A stretch of 64,000 nucleotides of DNA from Furcasterigmium furcatum (lineage: Eukaryota > Ascomycota > Sordariomycetes > Glomerellales > Plectosphaerellaceae): contig BCIA01000004.1 in assembly GCA_001599815.1 (NCBI GenBank), forward strand, positions 1,490,862 through 1,554,861, in the 5' to 3' direction. Shown here piece after piece: positions 43,186 through 54,627 of this stretch. Every line of letters starts with the position of its first letter. Positions within the stretch are counted from its first letter, which is position 1. The notes beneath the pieces were generated by a model. That model did no database searches, was not told the origin of the DNA, and was given only the letters and a program-made list of their open reading frames with translations. The position numbers and the translations under genes were made by a program.

Positions 43186-45607
43186 GAGGGACGGTTGGCA
43201 AAGAGTTAGTGTGTGCAGGGAACGATGTTGATGAAGGCTGTGCGAAAGGTTTCACATGAATATAGCGACTTCCGTTAAAGGGAACAACATTTCAGGTAAA
43301 GCTTTGGCAATCCGCATGGGATGGATGACCAGGGGGAGAGAAGCGTTAAATGGTACAGCTCCTTTGGCGGCCGAGGCAATTAATTCCAGCAGCAACAAGA
43401 CCAGGAATTTATCGAGAAGGTAATTACCTGACTCCCGCTCGAAGGCTTCCTCCCCATCCACATTATATAAGTCTTGTGTAAAAGGGGGCTGGTGGCCTCT
43501 CAAGGCGTCCATGGCCCGATGTATCGATGTAGACTTCCAGGTTGGCAATAGCAGCGTCATTGGAGGAACCTTGTATCAGAGAGTACGACAGAAGAACTGT
43601 CGCTTTCCGTTTGGGCTTTGGTCTTTCTCTCCAAGCCTCTGAGAAATAGTGTCAACTTTGATGCTAAGTGGGAGGGTTCGCTGCTATTCGCCATGAAGCT
43701 GAGAAAACACCCCCAGAAGCTGACCTGCTGTCGGGGAGAAAATCTGCCCAACGAGCCACAGGATTGGAGAAAAGAGACAAGAGGGAAGTGACAGCAGACA
43801 TCAATCAGTGCCACGTTACCGGGACAAAGTACCGAGAAAGGCCCTCGGAGATGAGATTTCCACAACACCTCGATCCACCGATCGATGAATACCGATCGAC
43901 AGGTGATCTGCAACGTTCTTGTGACGTGCATCCAATGCTGGTCCAGAAAGAACCGGAGATGCTGTCACCAGAGTCGCATTTTGTGGGTGTCTTTCGTAAA
44001 CGTGACGGACACAGTCTCGGCGCTTAGCGCGAACGGCCCTTTGGTTGTTGACTTGGACCCCCCTTTTGGACCCACCAGAAAACCCCTGAATCCGCCAGAT
44101 ATCAGCCTCTGTCTCCCCCAACCGCGTACTCGCCCTTTCTTGCATCTACTCATCCCAGATACTCCAAATATTGACGGGGAGCAGAAACAGTTCCTCGACG
44201 TCATGTGAAAAGCTTGTCGGCGTACAGTGAACCCTCAGCTGCTCCGGCCCCTATTCTATCGCGATTCGTCCCGTTCTTCGACCCAGCCTGCGATCTCTCA
44301 GCTCCCAACGCGTTTCGAAGCCACCTCTTCGCCTGGATCGCATCTCTTGGACTCACTCGCAAAGCTCTGAGCACCTGAGCAACTGGGGCATGGACAAGTG
44401 GCATGGATGCACCCTCCACGTCCAATGGATCCACCCACCGGTTCCAAAGCCCGTCACTAGGGAGGGAGCTTCACAGTGTACCATCCTCCCCATGATGCCA
44501 TCGCGGCGAAGACAACCCTGCATGGAAGTCCAGCAGTCGTGTACATGGAGATGATTCCCTGTCTCCCTGGCTGGACAGCTTGGGTTTAAGCCTCAAGGTT
44601 CTTGCAATGTTGTGCTACAGCGCGCTGGACGGCCTCGCTTCAGGAAGCGTGCGATATCTATCCGCAAGCATGGACATTGCCGGCACTACGGAGAAGGCTG
44701 TATTGCCCTTTGACGGAAGAACTGAACATACCTAGGTTACGCAAACAACAGCTCTATCTAGTACGCGCCCCAGAAACGTTACCTCCCGACCGAGCCCACC
44801 ACTCCCTGGTGCCACCCGAAAACCTACCTTTCCAGCTCCGCGATCGACAAACAACAAACAATGCGCCACGCCCGGAAACGTTATGGCTGGCGTTTGACCC
44901 TACCGAGCTCTCCGAACCCCTCAACTCCGATGTCCAGTTTCCCGGAGCTGTTGGCCAAAACTAGTGGTTGAAACTGGACGGCTGCTCGAGGCAACAGAAC
45001 AAAGTTCAACCAATCGCCAAAGCCAAGTCAAACTTTCCGTTCCCGACAACCCCTCGATGCCTGCGGAAGAAATTACTTCTCTTCAATGTAGGACGTTTGA
45101 TACGTAAGGCTTCTGCGATTCGGTGTCGTCCTGGATATGGCTGCAAAGTGCCGTGTTGAGAGGCACGAGCAAAAGACAGACCTGCACCGGAGTTTGCTCC
45201 GTCCAATCCGGGATTGAGCCTGGAGTTTGAAACAGAAAGACCATCAAAGCACGAGCAAAAGACAGACCTGCACCGGAGTTTGCTCCGTCCAATCCGGGAT
45301 TGAGCCTGGAGTTTGAAACAGAAAGACCATCAAAGCACGAAAAATATAAGCGGTGTCTACATATACACAGTACCAGCTTGGTCGCATCGCGCGTCTCGGG
45401 CCTCCAAGGCCAACCCGGCTCGAATCTCGTGATGCATCACCGTCAGCCGGAGCAACAAATATCCACCCCGATGGGACGAGTCAGCCAGTGCTATGCGGAA
45501 TATCAACCACATCTTTATCACCTTTATTGGTACATGCTCGTGTGCTTCATATACTCGTGTGCTCAATGACTTCGTGACAATCATCACTTCGTCTACGATA
45601 TGCCCGT
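43186..45607. other. 2.4-kb intergenic region
   Basis: No convincing gene. Short frames occur on both strands (for example 43252-43560 minus, 44602-44964 plus) without domains or splice support. It contains the 86-bp tandem duplication at 45163-45334. Confidence 0.45.
45163..45340. repeat. 86-bp perfect tandem duplication
   Basis: Two adjacent copies of an 86-bp unit (45163-45248 and 45249-45334), starting GCACGAGCAAAAGACAGACC and ending AAGACCATCAAA, followed by the first 6 bases of a third copy. The copies appear identical, indicating a recent duplication or strong homogenisation. No coding role is apparent. Confidence 0.9.
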
Positions 45608-48407
45608 CTACGACGCGCTCATCGCGTTCCACTTGGCAATCAGCGTACCCATCTCAACCCCCAGCCCCCCGTGGCTGATGCCATCATCGTTCAGGAACCC
45701 TACGACATCATCCCACCCCGGCAGCACGAAGCTGATCGGCACGTCCCTCATCCGGCTCCGCTCGACCCTCAGCCCCGCGAAGCTCGGCAGCGCCGCCGCG
45801 GGTATCTCCAGCCCCATGCGCTCGGCCATGGCCTGCGCCCCCTGCAGGCAGAACACCGTGATGGGGTAGTCCTCCTGCAGCTCGGCGAGGAGGCGGCACG
45901 CCCGCGCGAAGAGGTCGTGGATGTCCTGCAGCTTGAGCATGCTGACGAGCGTGAACGCCGCGTTGTAGAGCGGGTAAATGGCCATGACGCTGTAGCCCTG
46001 CGTGCGGATGCTGAAGACGCGCTCGTGCCGCTCGGCGCCCGCGACGCCCGACTCGCAGCAGGAGATGCAGACGTCGCCCGCCGTGCCGAGGTCGGGGTCG
46101 GGCAGGGGGGTGTCCCGCGGCAGGGGGCGGAAGATGGCGAGGACGATCTGGTCGCCGTAGCAGCTGGGATGTGTTAGTCGAGGGTGTTAAAGGCCCCGTG
46201 AGGGAGAAAGGTGACGGTAGTGAGCTTACTCGAGGTAGAAGGTCGCCGGCGTGAAGGTCTGATCGGCGCGGATGTCGTTGGGCAGCGCGCCGCGGCACTC
46301 CTGGATGTCGTTGAAGAACTCCATCCTTTTCTTCAAGTCCGCGTCGCTGCCGAGGGTGCCGGCCGCTTTGACGATGCGGTTATACGCCATGATTTCGTTG
46401 TAGATGTCGGCAAAGTCGCAGGAGGCATCGAGCACCGCCGCGGAGATCGGATAGTCGTCGGGGAACTTGTGCGCCCCGGGGCTTCGGGAGACGTTGTCGT
46501 CGTAGAACATCCGGGGGATCGAGGGTCGCGGGAATGCGGCGGGACTCAGGTATACGAATGCGGCGCAGCTATCGCAGGTGGTTAGTGAAGGTTGCGACAA
46601 CGCCGGAGGAGGTGGTGTCTCTCACGACTCAAAGGCGTACATCCCCCAGTGGGATCGCGAGTACACCCGTAATGCGGTCTGCGCCTCCTCTTCGGATTCG
46701 TGCTCGTGCCGCTTCGGCAGCTGTATCTTCTTGAGCATGTCGAAGGCCGTGAACCTGTACATCATGCCCGCCCTGTCCCGTCCCTGGCTGGACGAGCAGA
46801 TGAACATGATGGCGAGCGCCCAGGTCGTGGGCAGGGAGACGCGCCCAAGTTCCTGGTCCAGGATCTTCTTGGCCTCGTTGAGGAACTTCTCGCGCACGTC
46901 TACCCCGTGCACCACGCCGAGAGCTTTTACTCTCGGAGAGGTGGACTTTTGCCTGCGTCAGCTTGACCTCTCCAATTCCAGTCATTCTTAACCGGGTGCG
47001 GCTCTCGGATCTCAGTACGTACCGCTCGCATGGCGCATATCGCATGCACCAATAATGGAGAACAGTATCTCGCCGTCTCCGGCTTCGAGGCCCTCATGTC
47101 CTTGATGAACGATGTCCTGTCGATGAACGGGAGCCAGAACACGCCATCCCACGCGAAGAACGCGCCGACGAGCTCCGACACGAGCCCGTCGCCGGCTATT
47201 GTCGTCCACGGCCTCGAGGGCACGGAGATGGCGTACGGCTCGGCCGCGGCCGCCTCGTCAATCTTCTGACTGCGCGGGTCGTCGATTCCGGGCGAGAGCG
47301 CGGAGCTCTGGAGGAGCAGGTCGCCGCTCCGCACGAACTCGACGACACCCCTGATGTCGCCCGCGGGGCCGGTGCGTATCCTGCGGAAGATCTCGAAGGC
47401 CTCGACCTCCGGGCGGGTCTGCAGGAAGGAGAAGAGCTCCCGTAGGTCGTCCACCTCGGTCTCCAGGTCTCTCTGTCGTCGTTTCAGGGTGAGCATGCGC
47501 GTGCTGTCGGGCTCAGAGTCGTATACACAGGACAGGCTCTGCTCGACGCAGCGGGCGCAGGTCGGGCGGGCGCCGTTGCACTGTCGACATGGTCAGTATG
47601 CGGTCCGCAGCGTGCTTTACGATCTCATCACCGCAGTGTCCCTCGGCACGGGGTCGTCTCTGGGGGTAATCTTGAACCGGTGGTCCCTCACGACCGGACC
47701 GTTCCAGCTCTCCAGGGGCCTGACAAAACATCACCCCTACATCCACCCGGCACTTGCTGGTAGATGTCAGAGCCAGCGGTGAGGCCTGCGAAAATAAATA
47801 CAAGTCGACTTGCCTTGACCTTGCGCTTGCGGCATGCCAGGCACGCCGCGGCGACCTGCACCCGGCCCGTGAGCGCCTTCTTCCGCGCCGGCCGCTCCAC
47901 GCGGGCGGGTTCCTCAGCGGCCGGGGCCGGGAGGAGTGTCCGAAGGAGTCCGGGACTACCGCCCGAGTCATTGTCCGGGGATCCCGCGGACGAGAGAGCG
48001 GGGATGGCGGCGCCGGGTGTGGCGGCGGAGCTGGTCGAGAGCCAAGACCCCTGGTCGGAGAGGAGGCTCGGGGAGTCGTCCATGGGCTGGTCCTCGAGGC
48101 TCTGGCGGCGCGGCGGCATGTATTGCGCCTGGTCCTGGTGTTGTTGTTGGAGGTGTCGGTGTTGCAGCGGTTGTGCGTGGGCGGGAACGTCGCTTGGGGG
48201 GTGTGGCGGCTGCTCGGGGCGCATGGGCGGCGGAAGGGGGTTGAGCTGTGTGCCCGAGGGGTCGAGCACGGTATCTATGAAGGATGAGACGCGATGTTGC
48301 GTCTTGCGGCCAGGAGGAGGTGGCGGTGGTGCGGCAGCGGCGGCGGCATCTTGCTGTCCAGGTGGCCCATCGTAATTTGACGACGGGCGATGAGCCCTTC
48401 GGTCCAT
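45608..48407 (-). CDS. Zn2Cys6 transcription factor with fungal_trans domain; GC-AG intron in the zinc motif
   Basis: Five exons: 48407-47814, 47580-47023, 46945-46626, 46568-46230, 46163-45608 (788 aa). The N-terminus is Pro/Gln/Ala-rich. The zinc cluster is split: exon 1 ends ACLACRKRKVK and exon 2 starts CNGARPTCARCVEQSLSC. The 233-nt intron between them has a GC donor (AAG|GCAAGT) and a CAG acceptor. A coiled-coil-like linker (KRRQRDLETEVDDLRELFSFL) follows, then a XlnR-type fungal_trans middle-homology domain (FIDRTSFIKDM, LLVHAICAMRA, YRFTAFDMLKKIQLP, SHWGMYAF). The exon 2/3 join (acceptor AAAAG at 46946) is the least certain. Target genes unknown; upstream lies a long region with no convincing gene. 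Confidence 0.85.
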
Positions 48408-51400
48408 CTGAAGGGCTCACGAGCGCGGGTGAGTGAAACCCGAAAACCCCTCGGTCGGTATCGCGGACGACCCTGGATGTGGGAATAGGGCGGGTCGTGG
48501 GCTCGTGGTGGTGGTGGTCCTGCTGCTTGGCTTTCAAGCGTTGTCTGCGAGTCAAAGGTCTTTTGGTGTAAATGAGATTTTGTCTCTCGGTGTGTGAGGG
48601 AGTGGCTGGCTGGCGGCGCTTCTGCCGCTGGTGATCTGGGGCCCGAATAGGGACAAGTCGGATCGACGGACACGGACCAGGGGTCAGCGAAGAGGCCCTG
48701 TCATTGTGGGAAAGGCGGCGATGGTGGGCTCGGGGACGCGGGCAACGCCATGCCATGCATATGCATGGAACATAGCAGAACTAGTAGTGGGAGTAGTGGG
48801 AGGAGAGGAGGTAGGGCAGAGTCCCGCGGGTGACAGGAGGGTAAGGGGTTTTACGGACTGGACTGTGGCAGGGCGGAGCGGAGCACGAGGGAGGCAGCTA
48901 AATAACCCGATGAAGAAGAAAGGTTCTGGACTACTGCACCGGTATGGATGGGCGAGGACGAAAAAACATATGCCACCGCGGTGCATTGCCCACCTCATCC
49001 GTGGGGATGGGATGGATGGATGGGTGGGTGAAGCATGGCATCCATCGGAGTCGGGGTTGTCTCCTGACAGGAGCTAGGGTTGGTCTGCGCGCTAGCAGCC
49101 TGTGCGTACCCGTGGGCTTGCCCAGCTGGGAAGACCGCGGGAGGCCGGCCCAGGCCTGAGCTTGGAGGGGGAAGACCCCTCGGCTGTGGCCGCCAAGCCG
49201 GTGTCGACGTCAATGACGGTCTCGTGGCCGGCGATCCAGAACATCTTAGGGACCCAGAGAGGAAACAAAGATCCCCGGGGCGCGTGCTAGGCCCTGCCAG
49301 ACTGCAGACATGCCAGACTGCCAGATGCTGCCCCTTGGCACACATGGCGGACAGGGCCGTTTGAGGGGGCTGTGTCAGTCAGGGCCCAGGGGAACGGGGG
49401 GCGAGGGGGTCTTCAGAGAAAAGGGGGGCTGGGGGTTTGGGACGAGGAGAAAAAAAGGGGGCAACGGGACGGTTCTCCCTCCCAGCAATTGATTGCCACC
49501 CTGCTGCACACTGACCACCACACTGTGGAAATCGCCGATATGGATGGGAGATCGAGGAGGCTGCGAATCTCAATTCATCGTCGAACGTACGTCCTCGGGC
49601 ACAAGACATCAACTTCCTCCCCGAGCGAGTCGTCATGGCTGACGGTGATCTTCACGCCTGGATTGCTGGGCTGAACGCGCTTGAGGAGCGGCTGGCAGCA
49701 CCTTAAAGTCCAGCCATCCGTGTCCCATCCAATGGCCTTCACCGAGACAGAGACACGTCGTTTTCCCGTGCAACGTGGCTGACTGGCATGGACGGCAAGT
49801 CGCCCAGCCAGACGCCACTATCTGCCTCAAGGTTTTCCCTAGGCGGCTCGAGACGCTGAACGCGGAATCCACGTGGCGTATACCACACATTTCTCCGAAC
49901 GTCAGATATTCCATCATGTGAGATTTGTCAAGCCAAGCTCTCCATTCTTCCTGGTGCTCCTTGGCTCTTGTTTGCTTCTTTGCAGTGTACGGTTCGCCCC
50001 TGGACGCCTCTCCCAGCTGAATTGTTTCCTTGGTGTTCGCTACAAGGACAAGGCAGCCAAAGCAGCCCCGGACACTGGTCCGGTGTGGGCGACACCCACC
50101 CCTATCCCGACGGTACGGCCCAGATCTCGTTGCTTGCTTGGCTCCGGGGATGGGTTCCCATGACCAGTAATCCAACTCGCCACATTGGCCCAGACTGCAC
50201 CTTACCGTTGTCGACCAAAGAGGTCCATTGACAGCCGTCAATGGCCCTTCTGGAGCGGCCGTGGCGCCCTGTCGGTAGCCCGGTTGCCTTAAATCCAGCA
50301 GCAGGTCACTGGAAGCACGACCATCGGCACCTGCTCCGGCACCCCACGGCCGCCTGCAGAGGCATTCCGCCTTGGGCGCGCCACCTGCCGCACAGGGGGT
50401 CAAGTCCCCTCGCAACCCATCTGCTGTTGTTGCTGCTGCTGTTGCTGCCGCTGCTACTGCGTCTTCCCGGAATGACCACAAGGCTGGCGGCGTCCCTAGA
50501 ATGAGGGCTTGCCCTAATCTCGTCGCTTGTGAGACGCGGCAGGGGACGGGAAGCGTGCTGCCGTGATATTGGCTGCAGCGGGATGCAGCAAGACGAGCAC
50601 AAGCCAGTCATTCATGTTTTCTCCCTTGATTGAGCCACGCTCGCCTCGACTAACGGTTCGGTAGGCTCCCGGCGGGCCGTGGAACGGCAGTGGTTAAGTA
50701 ACAGATTCGCCAACAAGGCAGAATTGACGCGGTCGGTGGGTTCTTGCACAAGTCATTTGCCTCGTCGCAGGAGGAGAGAGCATCGGCTCAGACGTGCAAA
50801 ATTTCGAGCCTAGGTTTGCGAACGAATGGACAGACCGGGGTACTTTCAAAAGTGGTATTCAGGGCGTAGTATTTAGTAATTAGTATCATCGTACTGAAGA
50901 CAAGAGAAGGGGACCAAACCGATATCGGTCTGCCCCCCAAGGAAGTCATCATTCTGCCCAGAAGAGCGCAGCGCCCCCACAGTCACAGGATCAATCTGCC
51001 GAGGAATACAGCGAGAAGCAAGAACTGCAGCCCGTGGACAACGGTGGCACTGGTGGCGCCCGGCACTGAAGCTCCGGCCGCTGGCGAGGGTCTCAGGGGC
51101 ACTGCTCATGGGCATCATGGGAGCCAAATTCTAGGGCAGCCCAATTCTTTCTTTTCGATTACCAGCTCGAACAGTCTCAAGAAAGTACCCAGATCGTTGG
51201 CCAGAGTCTCCCAGGAGAATCCATGTACCTCGACTCGCGGGACTCTTTTCGGGGATCACATTTATTTCCGAAATGTGCCCACTACTTAGAAAGCCCAATA
51301 AGGCTACAATTATGGGCTATGCGCCCGCTGTATTTGCTAACACCAAGCGTAAAAGGTTGTTTCGACCGGCAGATAACTTCGACAAACCAATATTGGAGGT

Positions 51401-52821
51401 TCCCGAGAAGCGTTCCCGAGAAGCGTTCCCGCGAAGCCGGGACCAGGCACCTGATGGGACAGGCGGCAGGGACCTCGGCCCCCTGTCTTGAATTTTATGA
51501 GGAACCACGAAAAGGCGACGTATCCAAGGTTGTGAGAGAAACAGAGAGCCTCCACATGATCGATGAGGTCTTGATATCCCCAGTCTTGACATTGCTAGAG
51601 CCGCGATGGTGGTCTAGCGTGAGGCTCCGAGTTCCAGAACGTTGTGAAAACCGGCCACGCCGAGAGTCAGGTCGGATTACCCCTCCATCCATCAATGGAT
51701 GGACTGAAGTCCGGGAGGCGAGGAACTGACTCGTACAACACAGATCCAGGCCGCTTCTATTGGTTGGGGCAACGGGTCATCTACCCGAGACCGATTGCTG
51801 AGGGCGCTCCAAATGCTCCGGCAGCGGTAATACCACGGGGTTTACCCCGAGACTTGTTCTTTTTCAGGCGGTCTGATCAATCAGATAACTCAAACTTTCG
51901 CTGGCTCCTCCTAGTAGCCGCGCTCTTCGCGCCGCCACCCCCTACCCGCCGTCCGGCTCCAGCCCTACAGTAGGCGTGAAGCAAGCGGCGCAGCGCAAAT
52001 CCGAAGCCATGCCAGATCCATGCGCTATGGACCGTCCTGTGTCAACACCATCATCCTAACGCCTCGCATAAATGCAGTGCACGCCTGTGTCAACGGTCAA
52101 ACTTGGCGGGAACCGAGGGTTTCCGGAGAAGCCCTGCCATGCCATGCTTTGGCGATCTGCCACTCCTAGAAGCCAGCTTGGAGCAGTCCTTCGCGGGGCC
52201 CCAGGGTCGGTGATAGGCGATGTAACGAGCCGCCTCGGTGCCCCTTCACACCGTGTCTGCTGCTAATATTAAGGGCCACGTGGGCTGCACGATACAGGGA
52301 TGCTGACCCAAGTGCCGGGCCCTGGCGCTTCTCATCGCGCAACGGCGGCGGCATTCGAGCCTTTCATTAAAGGACCCCGATCGCCTCTGGGCCTGGAGTG
52401 CATCGCGCAAGCTGCTTCCCCATTCACCATCACGCAGGGCCCTCGGGGCGGCTCTTTCAGGGGCCACGGCCTGTTCATTGGGCGACTCGCTGGATGTCGA
52501 CGAAAGGACCAGCTGGAAGTGGCATGTCGTAGGGCTACAATCTCCCGCGTTGGGGGCGAGATGTTTACGATGTCCACGGTTCATGGGAGAGGGACTCAAC
52601 AGTTGCCCCTTTCGTCGCGAACATGGCTCTGCTTACAGGCGGTGCATTGGTGATACCCGGTGTATAGAAGACGCTCCATCCTTTCCCATCGAGTTGGCTG
52701 TCGTCACGCCTCAACTACATTCGACCCTTCTTTCTTGTATCGAGGCTCGCTGAGCCCTCTGATTTCAGTCATTCACTTCCTCCAAGATTTCTTGTCTAGT
52801 GCCGTCTACTTCTCGACAACC
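48408..52821. other. 4.4-kb region without convincing genes
   Basis: The left part is the promoter of the Zn2Cys6 gene. Overlapping frames, the longest a 282-codon minus-strand frame at 49633-50481, are low-complexity and lack motifs. Features seen: a GGAT-rich run (49004-49028), a CTG/TTG-rich tract (50421-50461), and three imperfect copies of TTCCCGAGAAGCG at 51400-51438. No TIR or LTR was found. Confidence 0.45.
51400..51438. repeat. Short tandem repeat of TTCCCGAGAAGCG
   Basis: Two exact 13-bp copies and a third with one or two changes. The unit contains TTCNNGAA-like half-sites of the heat-shock-element type (TTCCCGAGAA), but no gene is close by. Confidence 0.6.
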
Positions 52822-54464
52822 ATGGTCCGCCCCGTGTGCCTCCTCGCCCTCGTGGGCTTGGCCACCGCCTCGCCCACTCGGTTCGAGGCTGCCGGCCAGC
52901 ATCAGGAGGCTGCGGCAGCCAAGCGACAGGAGGGCGATGAGATTGACTGGTCCGTCATACCGAAGCTCGACGACATCAGCATCACGCCCGGGGAGGAGGG
53001 CGACCCGCCGCCCAACGGCGAGAGGATTCCCATTATCAGCGACGAGGAGCTCGAGAGGTTAGAGGAGATGGCGAGGCAGATGGAGTGGTTGGCATCCTTC
53101 TGCGACCACCGCCAGATCCAATCGGTCGAGGACGGCGCCGCGATCATTGACCACACCCGAGCCATCTGGGAGATCGACGACTACATCCACAACAGTCAGT
53201 TGTTCTTGGCCTGCCTTACATCTATATCAGATGTAGTACCTGCATACTGACAACCTGGACGACAGAGGGTCCTCACAACTGGCTGGCAAACTTCGAGTCC
53301 GATAAGTTCAAGTCTGAACTGGATGCCGTATCCAACATCGGCGATTGTGTCCATCGCGGCGGCAGCTGCAAGCCCGGACCGGACGGCTGGACGTGCGTGC
53401 GATACTTCGACTTCACCGAAGTCCATCAGACCAGGTGTGCGTACTGGATCTTCGTGACCGTCAGCCGCATTCACCAGAAGCTCACCCTACTCGGGTCGAA
53501 GCTGACCGAGGACGTCGTCAAGACCCATCTCAGCATGGCCGACTTCTCCGAGGACTGGGACGGCGACCAGGACGGCGGCCCGGACGTCATGAGCTGGGTC
53601 AACATGGCCCTCAGCGTCGGAGGTCTTCTGACCGGGGGCATCCCCGGCGCCAGCTCCGCCCCGGGCGCCATCGGCACCATCTCCAGCACGGCCTTCACCC
53701 TGGCCTCGCACGATTGGAACGGCAGGGGCAAGGGCGGCGGCAAGATCACGACCCAGGACATCACCAGCCTCCTCTCGCAGTACTACGACACGGCCCGGAC
53801 CAAGCTCGACCTCATGCTGACCATCGGCTTCGGCAACAAGGTCCTCAGCGCGGACAGCAACGCCCGCTCGGTGCTGCCCGTCGTCCGGGACAGCCACAAC
53901 CTCAAGACGGACATCGGGCGATGGCTCAACAACGGCTTCTGGCTGCTGGACACTGATCAGACGGCGGCCATCGACAGCTTCCTCGACATGACCAAGGACA
54001 TCAGCCGCAAGTTCGTGGACATGAAGCTGCGCGAGCGCGGCTACCACCTCACGGCGGACCAGAACCACGACGAGGCGAGCTGCCACTCCAACGGGCAGGG
54101 CTGGCACTGGCTCGAGTTCCGCGACGACGCGTTCCACTGCTTCCACATGATGCGCCTCGAGGGCGAGCACGACCACTTCAACCAGCAGGCGCACACGGAG
54201 CGCCAGGAGTTCTACGAAAGGATGAACAAGTACGGATTCGCCAAGCCCGGCAGGGACTACTACAGGGAGTACTACGAGCACCTCATCGCGTGCTACAAGG
54301 CCAGGGGCCACGACAACCAGCCGACCTTTGACGGGACGTTCCACTACAGCGACAGGCCCGAGTGCTTCTACAACGTCAAGGTCGTCAAGTACCAGATGGC
54401 GGCGCACAAGGTGTGCAACAGCTACGGGAACATCTGCCGCCACTTTGAGATCGTGGACCTGTGA
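52822..54464 (+). CDS. Secreted protein of unknown function with Kex2-type pro-region
   Basis: Two exons, 52822-53194 and 53266-54464, with a 71-nt intron (523 aa). Start in ACAACCATGG context. Signal peptide (VCLLALVGLATASP) followed by a short pro-region ending in AAAKR|QEGDE, a Lys-Arg site for Kex2-type processing. The mature part begins acidic (DDISITPGEEGD) and has paired Cys residues in GDCVHRGGSCKPGPDGWTC and RCAYW. A Gly/Ala-rich segment (ALSVGGLLTGGIPGASSAPGAIGTI) could be a loop or a membrane-interacting helix. A Tyr/His-rich C-terminal half has further Cys. I do not recognise an enzyme motif. The overall pattern suits an extracellular effector-like or defensive protein, but this is inference only. 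Confidence 0.8.
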
Positions 54465-54627
54465 GTGAGAGAGGGGAGGTCGTCGTAGTGGCGGCCCGGG
54501 GACTCATGGTCTCTGGCCATGTCTTCTTGTGGGCAGCCTGCATTATTGAACATACTACCTATATACCATCTAAGATAGACCACCATTCTACGGAAGAGGT
54601 CGAAATATCAACTTCATTACCGTCCTC

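Noticed and set aside
45006..45292. Two overlapping minus-strand frames with identical starts (MDGANSGAGLSFARA)
   Set aside because: The identity simply reflects the 86-bp tandem duplication; no evidence of coding.
49633..50481. 282-codon minus-strand frame
   Set aside because: Starts in a CAG/GCN-rich tract, mixed composition, no signal or domain, no splice continuation; probably chance in GC-rich DNA.
53487..54443. 318-codon minus-strand frame
   Set aside because: Antisense of the secreted protein gene, Val/Ala/Glu-rich with no family features.
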